Source: Echinococcus granulosus
Lineage: Eukaryota; Platyhelminthes; Cestoda; Cyclophyllidea; Taeniidae
Assembly (NCBI RefSeq): GCF_000524195.1
Contig: NW_020170449.1
Coordinates: forward strand, 192,193-214,178
DNA: 21,986 nt
Direction: 5' to 3'
Below the pieces are notes generated by a model. It searched no databases and was not told the origin of the DNA. It saw only the letters and a list, made by a program, of their open reading frames with translations. A program made the translations under genes and the position numbers. Positions 1-11,840 of the stretch are shown here, piece by piece (the stretch's first letter is position 1; every line of letters starts with the position of its first letter).

Positions 1-496
1 ACCCAATTATTACCACCACTTACGCCATTTACGTCATACAAAGGAGAAATTTGGGACTTTATAATCCGAGAGAAATAAGAAAGCACTGGCGAAGTATGAT
101 TTTGACCACCAAAAAGTGAGGTGTTACATGAATACTTAAGTTTTTCCGATCTAGTGGATGATTTTAACCTTCGAAGTGGGTCAGCATCAGGAGAGGCCTG
201 CGCTATGATCAAGGCATCACACCACGGAAGCAGAAACGTCTAAATTAGCTTTCCACCCGAAATGACAAGTAAATGGGGTGATTTACAAACATCGCGATGG
301 AAATCGACCCTTATTCCTGTCAAAGTACAAATTGTAAATAGCTCGACGCCACCCGCTTTTCGCTCTTGACAAAGTATGGTGGTTTAGGGAGAAGAGAGAT
401 GCCGCTTGGTGGTCTCCAAAGCAACATCTCTCTGCTAGCTGGAGCAAGGCTAACCATCATATCTGGGTTGTAAGTGGAGAGACTTCAAAAACTTAC
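1..496. other. Intron sequence after the last visible calcineurin exon
   Basis: This begins with the perfect donor of the exon at 497-594 and continues to the window edge. I looked on the minus strand for the calcineurin autoinhibitory exon and did not find it. The only stretch with plausible splice borders (169-197) has an in-frame stop in the required phase. No repeat or RNA gene was recognised. Confidence 0.6.
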
Positions 497-594
497 ACTG
501 TTTGAGATTTTCACGACCCTCAGAAAGCAGGCCAATTGGAAGCATTCCATTCGGTGTAAGACCCTTCAACTCCAGTACGCTTTCGTTTTCCTCT
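497..594 (-). CDS. PPP3C (CnA): Calcineurin A exon: segment after the calmodulin-binding helix
   Basis: Exon of 98 bases: one base completing Arg, 32 codons, then one base. EENESVLELKGLTPNGMLP matches the conserved EESESVLTLKGLTPTG region that follows the calmodulin-binding helix in calcineurin A. The last dozen codons (IGLLSEGRENLKQ) diverge, as is usual in the tail. The acceptor is TTTTAG with AG at 596-595; the donor GTAAGT at 496-491 is a perfect consensus. The exon ends in phase 1, so at least one more exon must follow. The autoinhibitory segment with its ERMPPR-type motif is not visible below 497 and should lie outside the window. Confidence 0.94.
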
Positions 595-1976
595 CTAAAA
601 TAATACAAGGCTTGTAGCAGACGGAAAAATGGCTCAGGAATACGTACTTAGAAAGTGACTTGACTTTATTCCTTATTTTTATTTTTAATAATAGATTGTT
701 ACATTTTTTTGCCATCCTTAATCTTCTACTTCTAGGTGAGACATTTGGAATCACTTCCTGACTGAAGTTATCCAGAGGACAACTGCAATCTGCAAATCTC
801 ATTCAACTTATATTTTTTATTCCTCGGAGCCTAAAATGGCTTACACTCTGTACTTTTATATTCAGAAAAGAGTGCAATTTCCGCTGTCACTGGTGTTATC
901 TTGCTGTCACGTCGTGTCGCCAAGTTATGCGTACATAAAGTCTATTTTAACTACTAGGACATCATCAAGAAGTAGGAGAGCTAACTTGACAATAGTGGAA
1001 ATAAAATCTGGTCCAATAGAACAACCATGTTGATCTCGTCGCAGAAGGCAGAAATCTGCTGGGAATGTTGGAATCTGCGGTGACTGACAGCTGCAGTTCT
1101 ACACAATAGTTGCTGAGGGAGCAAGATAAAGGTTTCATCGGGTTGAAGCTGACCGCCAAGAAAAGCCCAACATGTTCCTCAGAATGAAATAACTTATCAT
1201 AGCCTAAGCGCATAGTATTTCTTATACCAGTGTTGCTTTCAGGCAAGCGTTGTTACAAAAAAAAACGGAAATACGGTCCATTCTTTAGCACTGTTGGCTA
1301 AATGAATTTCCCTTTGATGCATTTCGTTTTCGAGGGTATTCGATGTTCAGATCGCCTTACCAGATGGACGCCATGCATTGCCGCTAGGCGACAGCATTTG
1401 ATCTAATTTGCGGATTTGTCGCACCATCTACGGAACCTGTCCTTCGGTTAGCCACGGGCAGCACAGGGCCACCCTCGGTGACTGACTTCTACCCGGGCTC
1501 TTTAGGCAGCATGGCTTCATGGTCGAACCCATTCGCTCCGAGTTGGTCATAAATCGTCTTCGACGCTAATCTGGATTATCACGACTCCACTTTTGCAGTT
1601 TACCCATCTAAGCTCTTGGCTAATCTACCGGTCCCTCGACACTACCGAAATAGCACCGTTAGTATAGACCTAATACAAGTAATAGTTAGAAGACTCGCAG
1701 GCTGTGTTCGAAATAAGTGATTTTGAATACCAAGTAAAACCCCCAAACGCATATTTAGTAAAAAGAATCTAAAATTTACTGGGTAAAGTGTTAAATTTGC
1801 TAGCCCATCTTTTCTGCTTTAAATGAATTGGCATCTTCGTCTCCCGGAAAAAGCACCAAATAACCTCTTAAGTGCCATTAGGAGGGAAGTGTTTCGTAAT
1901 GGTCAGTTAAAATCTTTTCCCTCCTGCCATTTGCACCCCTCTTTCATTCCAAAAAAGTGCCAAAAGTCAAATTTAC
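595..1976. other. Intron of 1382 bp with a GC-richer, repeat-like segment
   Basis: Intron between the calmodulin-binding exon and the last visible exon. About 1320-1700 is visibly richer in G and C than its surroundings, and short open frames occur there on the minus strand (for example a 34-codon frame starting near 1530). None matches a protein I recognise. The composition contrast suggests an inserted repeat. The remainder is AT-rich with nothing recognisable. Confidence 0.5.
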
Positions 1977-2058
1977 CGTAGAAGAGTGAAGACACGGGCC
2001 ATTTTGCCAATTGCGCGTATTTTGCCCCTGATGACGTCCTTGCGTACGTTTACGTTGT
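1977..2058 (-). CDS. PPP3C (CnA): Calcineurin A exon: calmodulin-binding segment
   Basis: Exon of 82 bases: 2 bases completing an Asn codon, 26 codons, then 2 bases. It encodes NVNV and then RKDVIRGKIRAIGKMARVF, the basic amphipathic helix that binds Ca2+/calmodulin in all calcineurin A subunits (about residues 391-414 in human). Calmodulin binding here relieves autoinhibition, so this exon is the core of the enzyme's regulation. The acceptor tract is pyrimidine-rich with AG at 2060-2059, and the donor GTAAAT begins at 1976. The Asn/Val run before the basic helix replaces the Ala-rich stretch of the human protein. An open frame runs further upstream into the intron, but that part is unlike the family. 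Confidence 0.96.
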
Positions 2059-2901
2059 CTAGTGGAGGAAGACAAAAGTGGAACAGGATACGAAAATTAT
2101 TTGCAACTTTACCTAGCCAAAGCCCTTTTCCTGCCACTTTGAAGCAGTGATTTTGATCCATAATTTTGTTTCCCTTGAATTTTACTAATTTCACTTTCAA
2201 TGGGGGGGGGGGAATTTTGAAGTCGTGTCGACTCACACCAACCAATCGGATCCCAAGTTTCGCATAATGGCCAGTGCAGGGGTAAGATAAGCTCTGAACG
2301 GCTTGAAGTCGTCTCTTATAACCATCTTCTTACAGTATAGTGATCAGAGGACACAATGCTCCACTTTGCTTACAGGTAGGTGCTCCAATGAAAATCACTT
2401 TACAGGGACATGGTAGTTCAAAATCTCACCTGGATTTCCAAGACGTATTACCACTAATAAAACAAGCAGACTCTTCCCTGTAATAAAGATTAACAGCGCT
2501 GGCTACCCCATGAGTATATTTTATTCAAACACTTGAAATGACCACAGTCGAAGAATAATTATGGCAGCCATCAAGGGCGATGCTCAAGGTGAGGGGAGGG
2601 CATGACAGAAGGAAACCAATTCGCGTATCTTGATAAGCAGGTCTTTCCTGTTTTCCACGGTTCGACTACCACACTGATGACAGGGTAGCTAAACTCATGT
2701 CACCCACATTAGCAGTTTCCCGTACCTTCTGTCCATCTAAGATCAACCTACTTCCATACTCCTACGCCTTGTAACAATTATAGAAAAAATAATTGCAGTT
2801 GTATCTTTTTTAGGCTAGAATGGGCTATTTACCTGCATTTAAACAGATTAAATGTCATTTCTCCTTTACACTATTTCAAAAAAATGTTAAATAAAGCTCA
2901 C
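2059..2901. other. Intron of 843 bp
   Basis: Intron between the acidic-linker exon and the calmodulin-binding exon. It contains an 11-base G run at 2202-2212. The open frame that continues upstream from the calmodulin-binding exon to 2245 is intronic read-through, not coding. No other feature was recognised. Confidence 0.7.
2202..2212. repeat. Poly-G tract (11 G)
   Basis: A run of 11 G in the 843 bp intron, about 145 bases upstream, in gene sense, of the calmodulin-binding exon's acceptor. In the transcript it is poly-C. Confidence 0.95.
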
Positions 2902-2976
2902 TGTCATCTTCAGTGTCTTCTGTAAAGAGTTCATCGGAGGAGCAAATGTTCAATACGCTGACAAGCATTTCAGTGA
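2902..2976 (-). CDS. PPP3C (CnA): Calcineurin A exon: end of CnB-binding helix and acidic linker
   Basis: Exon of 75 bases: 2 bases completing Val361, 24 codons, then one base. TEMLVSVLNICSSDEL matches the amphipathic calcineurin B-binding helix, differing from the human sequence mainly by conservative changes. The rest, FTEDTEDD, is an acidic linker that differs in sequence and length from the vertebrate linker, as expected for the least constrained part of the regulatory arm. The acceptor AG is at 2978-2977 and the donor GTGAGC begins at 2901. The exon is too short and too split to give an open frame that stands out; it was found by searching the gap between the two neighbouring exons, and its phase fits both. 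Confidence 0.92.
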
Positions 2977-3336
<360 letters not shown>

Positions 3337-5342
3337 CTGGAGTAGGGCAGGAAAAAAGAAAACATTTCCTAATTTAACCATTTTAAAGCATTTCCGAAGC
3401 GTGTTGACCACTCTTATGCCAACCGAATTATCAATTACAATTACACTTAACCAGGCAACATCCAAGCCGATCGCGAAATCCCATACGCACTTATCCCCGT
3501 CCACCTTGACGAGGATTGCCTCTTATCTACCCAAATATAGAAATAAATGGCCCCAGCAACAAATAGCGGCAGTTTTTGGTTAAATATTAATGTAACTTGG
3601 ATGTTTTCTTCTCCATCTCAAATCACCCGTTTGATGGCACTCACTCAAGCTGTATGTGGTTGGGTGGATATTAGGCGCCAACGCGGTGACGAAGTGCTCG
3701 ATGGTTTGTCGGATGACCTCCGCGAATGTGCGTAACTATGACACAAGTGATCTACGCTCACATCGGTTAGAAAGGACAGAATGTCACTTGTTATGTATTA
3801 ACAGGCGACAATGAGTTTAATAGACGGTCATTCCTTAACGCTCTGCGTCGAACATTGTTTGCTGATGAACTAACTAGCAATGAGAAGTGGCAGTTATAGA
3901 AGCCATGTACTACATTATCCTCAGAAGACCAAACTTTATGTGCGTTGGAGAGTAGACCCAATTGTTTACTATGCGTTTTTTGATGAAGGACAGGTCAGAA
4001 TTTGTCATGTTTAGATGAAGAAGAGCCCTGTTCTTCTTCCAGTACAACCCAAGATCTCAATACTGCACACCACAAAGTGACATCATGCTACATGTTATGA
4101 CGGGGGAGGAGTGGAGGAAGCTACTGCCTCCTCCTTAGTATAACCATCACATTGACATTGACGTTAGTTTGTCCCACGTCAAAAAGATTAGACTTTTAGG
4201 CAACCAATCCACTGAGATTGAACAGGAAATGGCTTGAGCTGAGTTATTTGCTTCTAGCGTCAAATCCAGCATCCAGCCGAACGGGACAACAGCCGGTCCA
4301 CACCCATGGCCCCAACGAATGCCCACTTTTGCAAATTTAACACCGCATGGGTGGAGAAAGGAATGCCCAGAGTATATTATTTATTCACTCACCCAGCAGG
4401 CAGAAGTAATGAGGGAGGACATGGCGTGCGGCAAAGTCGGACAAATTTTAGTGAGAAAAAAATAAAGGGCGATACTGTTGCAATGGAACGGTAATGCATC
4501 GTGTTTTCCTTAAAAAAATTCCCTACACCTTAACAGCAGAACAAGTTTGGGTGTTGACTAGTGAAGGCCAAACAGGCAAAGATGTAGCATCGCCTGAGAG
4601 AGAGAGATGGAAAATGGAAAATAACAAAAAGGCAACTTCTTTTTGGCATCGGTTGGTTCGTCGATCGCCTCGTCAGACGAGGGATAATGGATGGTTGTCT
4701 GGGTTGGAGAAATGGGGAGGACTATGTTTATAAAGCATGCAATCTGAGTCACTGACTAAAATTTCGGACAGAATTCGTCAAAGATTACTTGTGCCAAGAT
4801 GGCTCTCCCCTTACCCCTTGTGACTCACTGGTAGCCAGGCCATTGGGCTTGGCATCGCCTGTGCATCCAACATGATATTCTATCCCATCCCTACAACTGT
4901 ACAAGCAGATGCTATCGCTAAGCCTCCTTTGTGCAACAATACGCGTAATAATTCGCCAAATCTTGACATCAAGTGTTTGCTAGGGTAAAACACATTTTAT
5001 CCTAGCCATGGAAGCAAATCCAAAGAAATGGGATTGTCTTACGATTCCCGCTCTAACAAAACGAAATACCGCTTTTCCGGTTAAGGAGATTTTTGCATTT
5101 ATCATTCTAAAACTCCTAGGCAATGATTGGCGTAAATTTCAGGGGTCCCGAAAATAGTCAGTGAAGATTTTGCGCGACACTGATATCGGGTATGGGTACT
5201 GAATTGTAACAGGGCTCTTGAAATTATTCCAGAAGGAGGAGGAGGAGGTGACTTACAAAAAAGATCATGGACAATTATTTCGCTGAATGAAGAAGGCCTG
5301 AGGAAGTAAATTACGTAGGTGGAGAAAATGTCTTGGTGTTCA

Positions 5343-5860
5343 CCATCTTTAACTGCTCCTATAGTCACCAAAGTCTGGGTTTGATAATTCTAAGACAGAC
5401 TTTTATAGAATGCAATGTACATAAACCTCATTAGTAGAAGGAGGCGGCTGAGTTTGAGATTTTGACGGCGGTCTAAGGTGAAACTGAACATCAAATCCGA
5501 CTAAGCGCATAGGATGTCAAGCAGGATAACCAGAGCATTCGTGATTGGTAAAATTTACTGTTGAACCATAAAAAACGAAGTACAATCTGACAGTACACCA
5601 AACTAGGCCAAATAAACTTCTTAGTTAGATATTATGCAATACGTTGGTTGCTTATTAAGTCTCTATTTTGGTAAAGGGGCCAATCAGATGCTCGACATTG
5701 CACGTCCGCCAAGCGGGCTGACCCCTGAGCCTTGCCAGTGGCCTTAATCCCTATTTGTGCGTCTACAATGCGTATTGTTCTTCAGTATCATGGCTTCTTT
5801 CGCCTTCAGGAAAGTCATTGGAGGCGGCGGGGAGCAAATTTGATCTTAAAGGATCTATTC
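5343..5860 (+). repeat. Dispersed repeat copy 1 (module order Y-X)
   Basis: Two modules are shared with two other places in the window. Module Y includes AGGAGGCGGCTGAGT at 5439-5453 and GAACCATAAAAAA at 5563-5575. Module X starts near AATACGTTGG (about 5638) and includes TTTTGGTAAAGGGGCCAAT at 5666-5684. The Y anchors are 124 bases apart here and 123 apart in copy 2. I do not recognise the family; boundaries are approximate. No target-site duplication or coding capacity was seen. Confidence 0.75.
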
Positions 5861-6509
5861 GGATTTCTACTGCTGGGTGGTAAGCCTTAGCGGATCAGCG
5901 GAAGAAGTATATGTACTGCGGATGAGCAAATCGGTGACGATCACCAACAGAAGAGCTGATAATGACGCCAGTTTCGTAGTCCACCGAAGGGCTATTAACA
6001 TCCAAAGCGATACTAACAGTGAACCACTAAGAAAAGTCCGGTACAGAGCTGCCTACCGTTCCCCTGCGAAGATATGAAATAGGTAAACAGGCGCCTCCTC
6101 ATTCACCTTTCTACCAGCTGGATAGAATTCAGATAGATGTGGCTGGGCAGCTCTGAATTGGGGACAACGCGGCAAGGAGGAATAGGAGCGAGATCCTACT
6201 CCCACGGAACTATGTTATATTCCATCCTGTTGTATAACTGCTTTTAGGGTTAGCGTTCCTGCGACCAGCTATGACCACGTATGCCGGGCAGCAAAATTTC
6301 CCGTCTCCGACTCTAGTTCCCATGCAAGACATAACACCAAATCTAATAGAATTGCCACGAGGGAAGAAGTAACAATGCAGTCAAGTATGTTTTCCGTAGA
6401 ATAGAAATTTGATGCTTTGCATGGTTGGCTCGTACTGACTACTTTGTGATGGCTAACGCAGGGTATTGACCAAGGAGAGCGTTGGGGACGAGGCTCAAAA
6501 GAGGAAGGG

Positions 6510-7010
6510 GGCCATGTTTAACTCTCGATTTTGATAAAGGGGCCAATTAGGGGATCCGCTGTGATACCCTCGTCGAGCAGGCTGGCCTCTGGGCCGTGCC
6601 GGCAGCCCAAAGCCCTACTGTATGTCGAACATATATGTTCTGCCCCAATGTTATGCCTTATTTCGTCTTTGGAGAAGTTTTGGGGTGCTATAATTACCTA
6701 AATTTTTGCTATCTTTACTGCCATGCCACCTAGGTCGAATTGACACACAATGCTCCTGGTCTGATATTTGCAAGACAAGCCTTTATAAAATAAAATATTC
6801 ATGAAAAATCTTTAGCTGAAGGAGGCAGCTGAGTGGAAAATTTTGACGTTTCCATGAAAGTGAAAGTGGACATCAAATCTGATCATGTGAATAAGATGGC
6901 AAGCTGAATAAGCAAAACGTTCAAGATTAACCAAATTTGGTGGGAACCATAAAAAAAGACAATTAAGCGCAGTTTGGCAGCAGAATAAAGTTCCAAGTTG
7001 AATAATATCT
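6510..7010 (+). repeat. Dispersed repeat copy 2 (module order X-Y)
   Basis: Same modules as the copy at 5343-5860 and in the same orientation, but X comes first. The X anchor TTTTGATAAAGGGGCCAAT is at 6529-6547. Y follows with AGGAGGCAGCTGAGT at 6820-6834 and GAACCATAAAAAAA from 6943. The similarity between the Y modules also covers GACATCAAATC-like sequence and an AATAAAGTT...ATAATAT-like tail. An open frame on the minus strand across 6883-7134 is incidental. Confidence 0.75.
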
Positions 7011-9438
7011 CTGCTAGGCTCACTTCCACTTTAAATGCAAGAAATTGTCCATTAATAACAAATTGGACGGAAAAAGCGCGTTTAATTTTTTCATAGATTG
7101 TTTTGAAATGTGGCGCCATATTTAACAAATTCAATTAGGAAGTCGCCGAAAAAAAGTTGGCATTAAAATAGCTTCACTTGAAAGGTGAGGTTGTGGGAGC
7201 GCTGGATAAAAGTGGGACTGACAAAATTATCAAAGCTATTTTGCGAAAATAAGGCCTTATAAATTAAATTAGAAGTCGTCCACTTTATATGCTTTCATTG
7301 CTTAGGCCTTGGTCAACCTAGACATTCAATACCGGTCACCTTAACTAGCGTAAAAGCATCCTCTCCCTCGGAGATAAAGAAGTTAGTAGTAGTGGGGTTT
7401 ATGGGCTGTATCTCGCTATCTATATTGCTTCTTGTATGGTGGACAGGCATTGAAACAAAAGCTGATTAGGTTACGCCTTTTCCTCGTCTTCTACAGTCAA
7501 CTAGGAGACTGTGATGGGGGCTTATCATGCAGGTTTGAGGCAACAATCTCGAGTAAAGGATGACGGATGAATACGGGTTGTATCCTTGTTACTCTTTCCA
7601 TGAAAAGTTTCAGCCAGATAACAACTTGAAAAAGTGAAGAGATGAAGGAGGAGGCCGAACGTTTTCCCACACCTATTCCAGTGCAACACTTGGAAACAGA
7701 ACTACAAAATCGACATTTTTGTCAACTCTCCAATGCAAGGCCAATCCCTTGCAGTTCATTAAAAACACCTCCCGGTCTGTGCGTTCTGTCGTTATCCTCC
7801 TGAAGAAATTGTCAAGGCTGTATTTGGTAAGGTTATAAGGGAGCCTCACCACCAGCAGTCGGATAAGAGAAAATTCAGCCTTACAAGCATCCACGGAATG
7901 AGTTAGACGATGCCTGCACAAAAATAATTGTAAAAGCTAAAAAAGGCGGGGTCGGGCGAAAGGGAAATTGGGTTTCGCAATAATTTCGCAATTTCATTGT
8001 CTCCCGGTCAGAAATGCTCGTGAGTTGGTTCGGCAAGATAAATATGCTGCCAATTTGATCTTCTGAACTACCTGATATGCTTAAATGATAAGCTGATAGA
8101 TGGACGAGTCCACAGATATCTCGTCTATGTAGTGCCTTTACTTTCCAGAGCATGTGGTTCAGCTGCAGCTCATTCATTCGTGGCTTTCATCTGTCCCACT
8201 GCCCTCAAGTCAAACAAAGCAATCGGTTCATCATCCTGAGGTTAAAATAAAACTTAGTAGTCCCTTTCTCTTCTGGCGAATCCATGCTCAATTCACTGGA
8301 TTATTGCCTAAGTAACAATGCACCAACACAAAAGGAAAGTGCATTAAAGCTGGAAGACAATCTAATTGATAGTCTTTTTAAAGGTGCTACTGAAAGACTT
8401 GAGGATCAGCAAATAATAAGTTGGCTTAGTGGTTAAAGCTGTCAAATTTACCTTATCCTATGGTAAGTAATAAGGCACAGAGCAAGGTAATGACAAGAGG
8501 TCGGACGGGTGAAGGATAATGCAAAAGAGGATTGACAGGAAGGAAGGAAAAAACAGGAAGGGAGCTTGGACTTCAAATCCACTTATGCATGACAAGTGCC
8601 CAACAGTCAAAATGAAACTTTCAGTCTTTCAACCATGACATCCAAAAGAGAATTCTAACTTCTGTCAGAAGAAGGAAAACTTCTACCTGTCACATAATTA
8701 CATTGCATTGCGATAGAAAGACAATTGCCTGGATTGTAAATGTGATAAGGTGAGTAGCTCCCGCTCCCACAATTTGGTCTTTGCAACGGTAGTATGTAAC
8801 TCTCTGCTCTTCTGTACTTGGACACTGAATCTGCTCCTAGACGTGTACCCCTTCAAGGGTAGAACATAAACTGGAGTAACGCACCCCTTCCTGTCTCACG
8901 GTTGGTTCCAAAGGGCCCAGTCAAATTGCTATGCGACACGTTTATGATGCTTTTAAATTCACCTGGAATTGCTTAATTATTTTGCCTTTTGTGTTCAATC
9001 ATCCGTAAATTAGGCTTTTAAGGGAAACAGCCAACGAAAGTATGCGAGGCCCAGTTTTCAGAGTGGCCAAAATACAACCCAACATGTCACTTTCTTATGG
9101 CACATGTCTCAATATTTTTCGACAACCAGCAACTATAATGTCAAAGACAATAATTGTATGGGTTTCTGGATTGTAGAAAGGCGAGAGGCCTTAAATTAGA
9201 CTGCAAAAGCAACCAAGTGTCAAGGGGGAATTTGAGGCTCAAAATTTAGCTCACTTTGGAACTGACCGCGTCTTCTTCAAAGAATCTGCTTTAGAAACCT
9301 AAACAGCTTGAGGAATGCAATAGTGAAAAGCAACATCCCTAGGCTTTTCCCATTCTCGATGCACTCTGACACAGCTATAAGGGAGAAAGGACCGGTGAGC
9401 TTGGCACGTACATGACCTTGACCTGGTGTGTGACTCAC

Positions 9439-9656
9439 CCAGCATCTTGTGCCTCATGGGCGCGGATGAGACAGAGGAGGTTGTTGGCCTGGAGGAAGGC
9501 GCACACAGCAGCGTAGGAGTAGAAGAAGGAGCATCCACGGACAGAGTTCTGTGAGAAGTGGCTATTGTTTCGTTCCTGTCCGAAGTCCTCCGTCGGATCC
9601 GACCACAGGATATCACACATTGGACCGTGTGTCGGCGGCTCCCGGTAACGATCCAT
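9439..9656 (-). CDS. PPP3C (CnA): Calcineurin A exon: phosphatase core, metal ligand His281
   Basis: Exon of 218 bases, 72 codons plus 2 bases, covering human residues 215-286. It begins MDRYREPP directly after the intron acceptor (AG at 9658-9657), so the ATG is an internal codon and not a translation start; the human protein has Leu at this place. Clear family blocks are [11 protein letters not shown], the [12 protein letters not shown] block containing the substrate-contacting arginine (Arg254), and [11 protein letters not shown], whose histidine is the metal ligand His281. The donor GTGAGT at 9438 is an ideal 5' splice site. The exon ends in phase 2, GG, completed to glycine by the first base of the next exon 6.1 kb away. 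A longer open frame of about 153 codons overlaps this exon in another frame on the same strand and is only a shadow. Confidence 0.97.
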
Positions 9657-10512
9657 CTTGTATAATAGGCGGAAAAAAAACGTAAAAGCCTTCGGAATGC
9701 AGAGAAAGATTTCAAAGCTCCTAGTTGAAAAGTAGGCTCTATTATCGGACAGATTATCAAATGCCAAATTTTGTTCTGTTTATAAAAAACAAAGTCTAAA
9801 AGCTTTCAAAAGGGAATGCAAGATAAATGCAGGAATGCAGGAATGCGAAATGACTTTCAGAATCACCGAAATTCCGGCATTCAGTGCATGATGTCAGTTA
9901 CAATGGACCAGGGGATCGGACAAAACGTTCTCTCCCTTGATTGATAGAACACAAAACTGTGCATTTGAGAGCAAGAAATAGGAAACAGGAAGTAAAATCA
10001 GCAAGGGGATTTTAAAACCACCGAATTTTTTTTTTCTTATATGCTTCGGACTCTCGATTTTCTTGCGTTTGGTCTCAAGCAGTCAGTGACATTTGATCGT
10101 CGAAAGCGAGGCAGTTTATGCATTTTGCAGAACAGTATCAACTCATGCTTTATTGCAAATGACCTAGTGAGATTTGACCTAAACAGAAAAAAAATCACCG
10201 ACTTTGCGTGTGGGATGACAGCATTGTGATAAGGCAAAACGACCAAGGAGGAAGGGGTCCTGTCACACGTGCAGGTAAAAGCTTGTTCAGATTATATCCA
10301 ATTCTTAAAACAATTGTGTCTTGAAGCATATTCCGCTTTCATTTAATTAGGCGAATGTTTTCACCCCCCTTCCATGGAGCAACCCCAATAATGGCTAACC
10401 ATTGCAGGATTAATATACCTGACTTTAGACAAGCATTTACTATTCTGGCAACCATTCACAGTAAAAGAATAGTGGGTTCTTGATTTGCATTTCTAATGTG
10501 GTTGCAGCCAGC

Positions 10513-10567
10513 GTCACACATATGTGACACACCGTTTTTTCTAGGCTAGGCATCACAAATGTGTGAC
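10513..10567. repeat. Imperfect inverted repeat (hairpin)
   Basis: GTCACACATATGTGAC at 10513-10528 matches the reverse complement of 10552-10567 at 14 of 16 positions, with a 23-base spacer containing a T run. The left arm holds the self-complementary core CACATATGTG, an E-box type (CANNTG) sequence. It could be a foldback element or simply chance in a large intron. Confidence 0.5.
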
Positions 10568-11669
10568 AGTTGCACTAAATTGTGTCGCACGTGGAGGCGG
10601 TTGGGTCAAAACAAATCAGAATGGAAAAGGATAATGGCATCGATGAAAGAAAAAGATATTTCGGTTATGGTGGTGAGACTGGTGGCAAAGGCATTAACCA
10701 GACTCCAAAACTTTCAAAATAATTTATGCCGAAATGTCCAAGTTTTATGAATAACCTGTTAAAACATTTGTAAATTCTGACTCTTAAGTGAATGCAGGGA
10801 GGTGAAAAACGGCGAAGATATTTACGGAAGACTTGTTTCCAGTTTCCTGCTTTTCCAGCTCCAATTTGTCGTAATTTCTCCAGCATCACAATTTATACGA
10901 CTTCTTTTCCTTCACTTTTAAGGTAAAATTTTTTGCCATTACGTACGTTTTCCTATTAAACCTATAGCCTTTTAGAAGCGATGAATTGCAAATGCCACCG
11001 AATTTTTAAACCTCAAAATGAACATTTGCCACACTTCATTTCACTGCAAAAGCCCTGTACTTTTGCAACGGATCTTTCCGGTCAAATTTTTGGAGGGTAA
11101 TAATGCTGTGACCCAAGCGAATCGGGAATTTTGAAAAAAAAAAACATTTTCCCAAAAAAGGGGGGCAAAGTACCATGATTAGGAACTGAAAGTTGAGTGT
11201 GAAAATATCTGTGCTTGTGACACTTTATTACCGGTACTCGGGGTTGTGATTTACTGAATTTTTAACACACACCCATATATTGCTGCAATAAGTGTAAATA
11301 GATTTCCCCAGAAACCTATTAAATGGTACAAAGGTCAGAAGGGCCGACCACATTTCCTAATTTTGCCTTTTTGGTAGTCCAGAAAATGCGCTACTACATT
11401 TCACACATCGAAAGCTGTCGTTGTTTGGTTTCGCATGATTCCTAATTTGCATACACCAGTACATTGTAAACCATTCGAAATGCACACATTACGATCAGTA
11501 AGCGGGGTTTCTGTTGTTGACTGAAACAACGCAGCCCTGCAGCCACGTCGGATTACTGACAAACCGTGGTTCAAGAGGTCCTCCCCCCATCAGACAACTT
11601 TAATCTCGCCTCTAAATGACCCACGTAGGAAGCCTAAGTTGAGGTGAGGATAGTTGTTTTCGCGCCAAA

Positions 11670-11769
11670 NNNNNNNNNNNNNNNNNNNNNNNNNNNNNNN
11701 NNNNNNNNNNNNNNNNNNNNNNNNNNNNNNNNNNNNNNNNNNNNNNNNNNNNNNNNNNNNNNNNNNNNN
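11670..11769. other. Assembly gap of 100 N
   Basis: Exactly 100 undetermined bases, a conventional placeholder for a gap of unknown size. It abuts a GGAT array on its high-coordinate side, which probably caused the break in assembly. Open frames that read through it are artefacts. Confidence 0.98.
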
Positions 11770-11840
11770 ACAGGATGGATGGATGGATGGATCCAAAATG
11801 GATAGATGGATTGATACAACGAGGATAGATGGATCAATCT
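11770..11840. repeat. GGAT microsatellite, interrupted, beside the gap
   Basis: ACAGGATGGATGGATGG follows the gap directly and decays into GGATAGAT/GGATTGAT variants. The true array may be much longer, hidden in the 100 N. Its start resembles that of the larger array at 15019. Confidence 0.9.

Larger units (their letters stand above)
3337..9438. other. Intron of 6102 bp containing two large dispersed repeat copies
   Basis: Intron between the His281 exon and the SAPNY exon. It carries repeat copies at 5343-5860 and 6510-7010 (listed separately). Between and around them are GC-richer stretches, notably about 3400-3740 and 5860-6400, with open frames of 60-80 codons on either strand that match no family I recognise. 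About 7010-9400 shows nothing beyond short A/T-rich tracts. Confidence 0.6.

Noticed and set aside
169..197. Candidate next calcineurin exon with AG and GT borders
   Set aside because: The required phase gives a stop codon after two residues and no family similarity.
9654..9656. ATG at the start of the His281 exon as a translation start
   Set aside because: It follows an intron acceptor, and the upstream exon joins in phase with conserved sequence (DIKK to MDRY); it is an internal methionine.
9299..9760. Open frame of 153 codons on the minus strand, the longest in the window
   Set aside because: It overlaps the calcineurin exon at 9439-9656 in another frame; the other frame gives an unambiguous calcineurin match, so this is a shadow.
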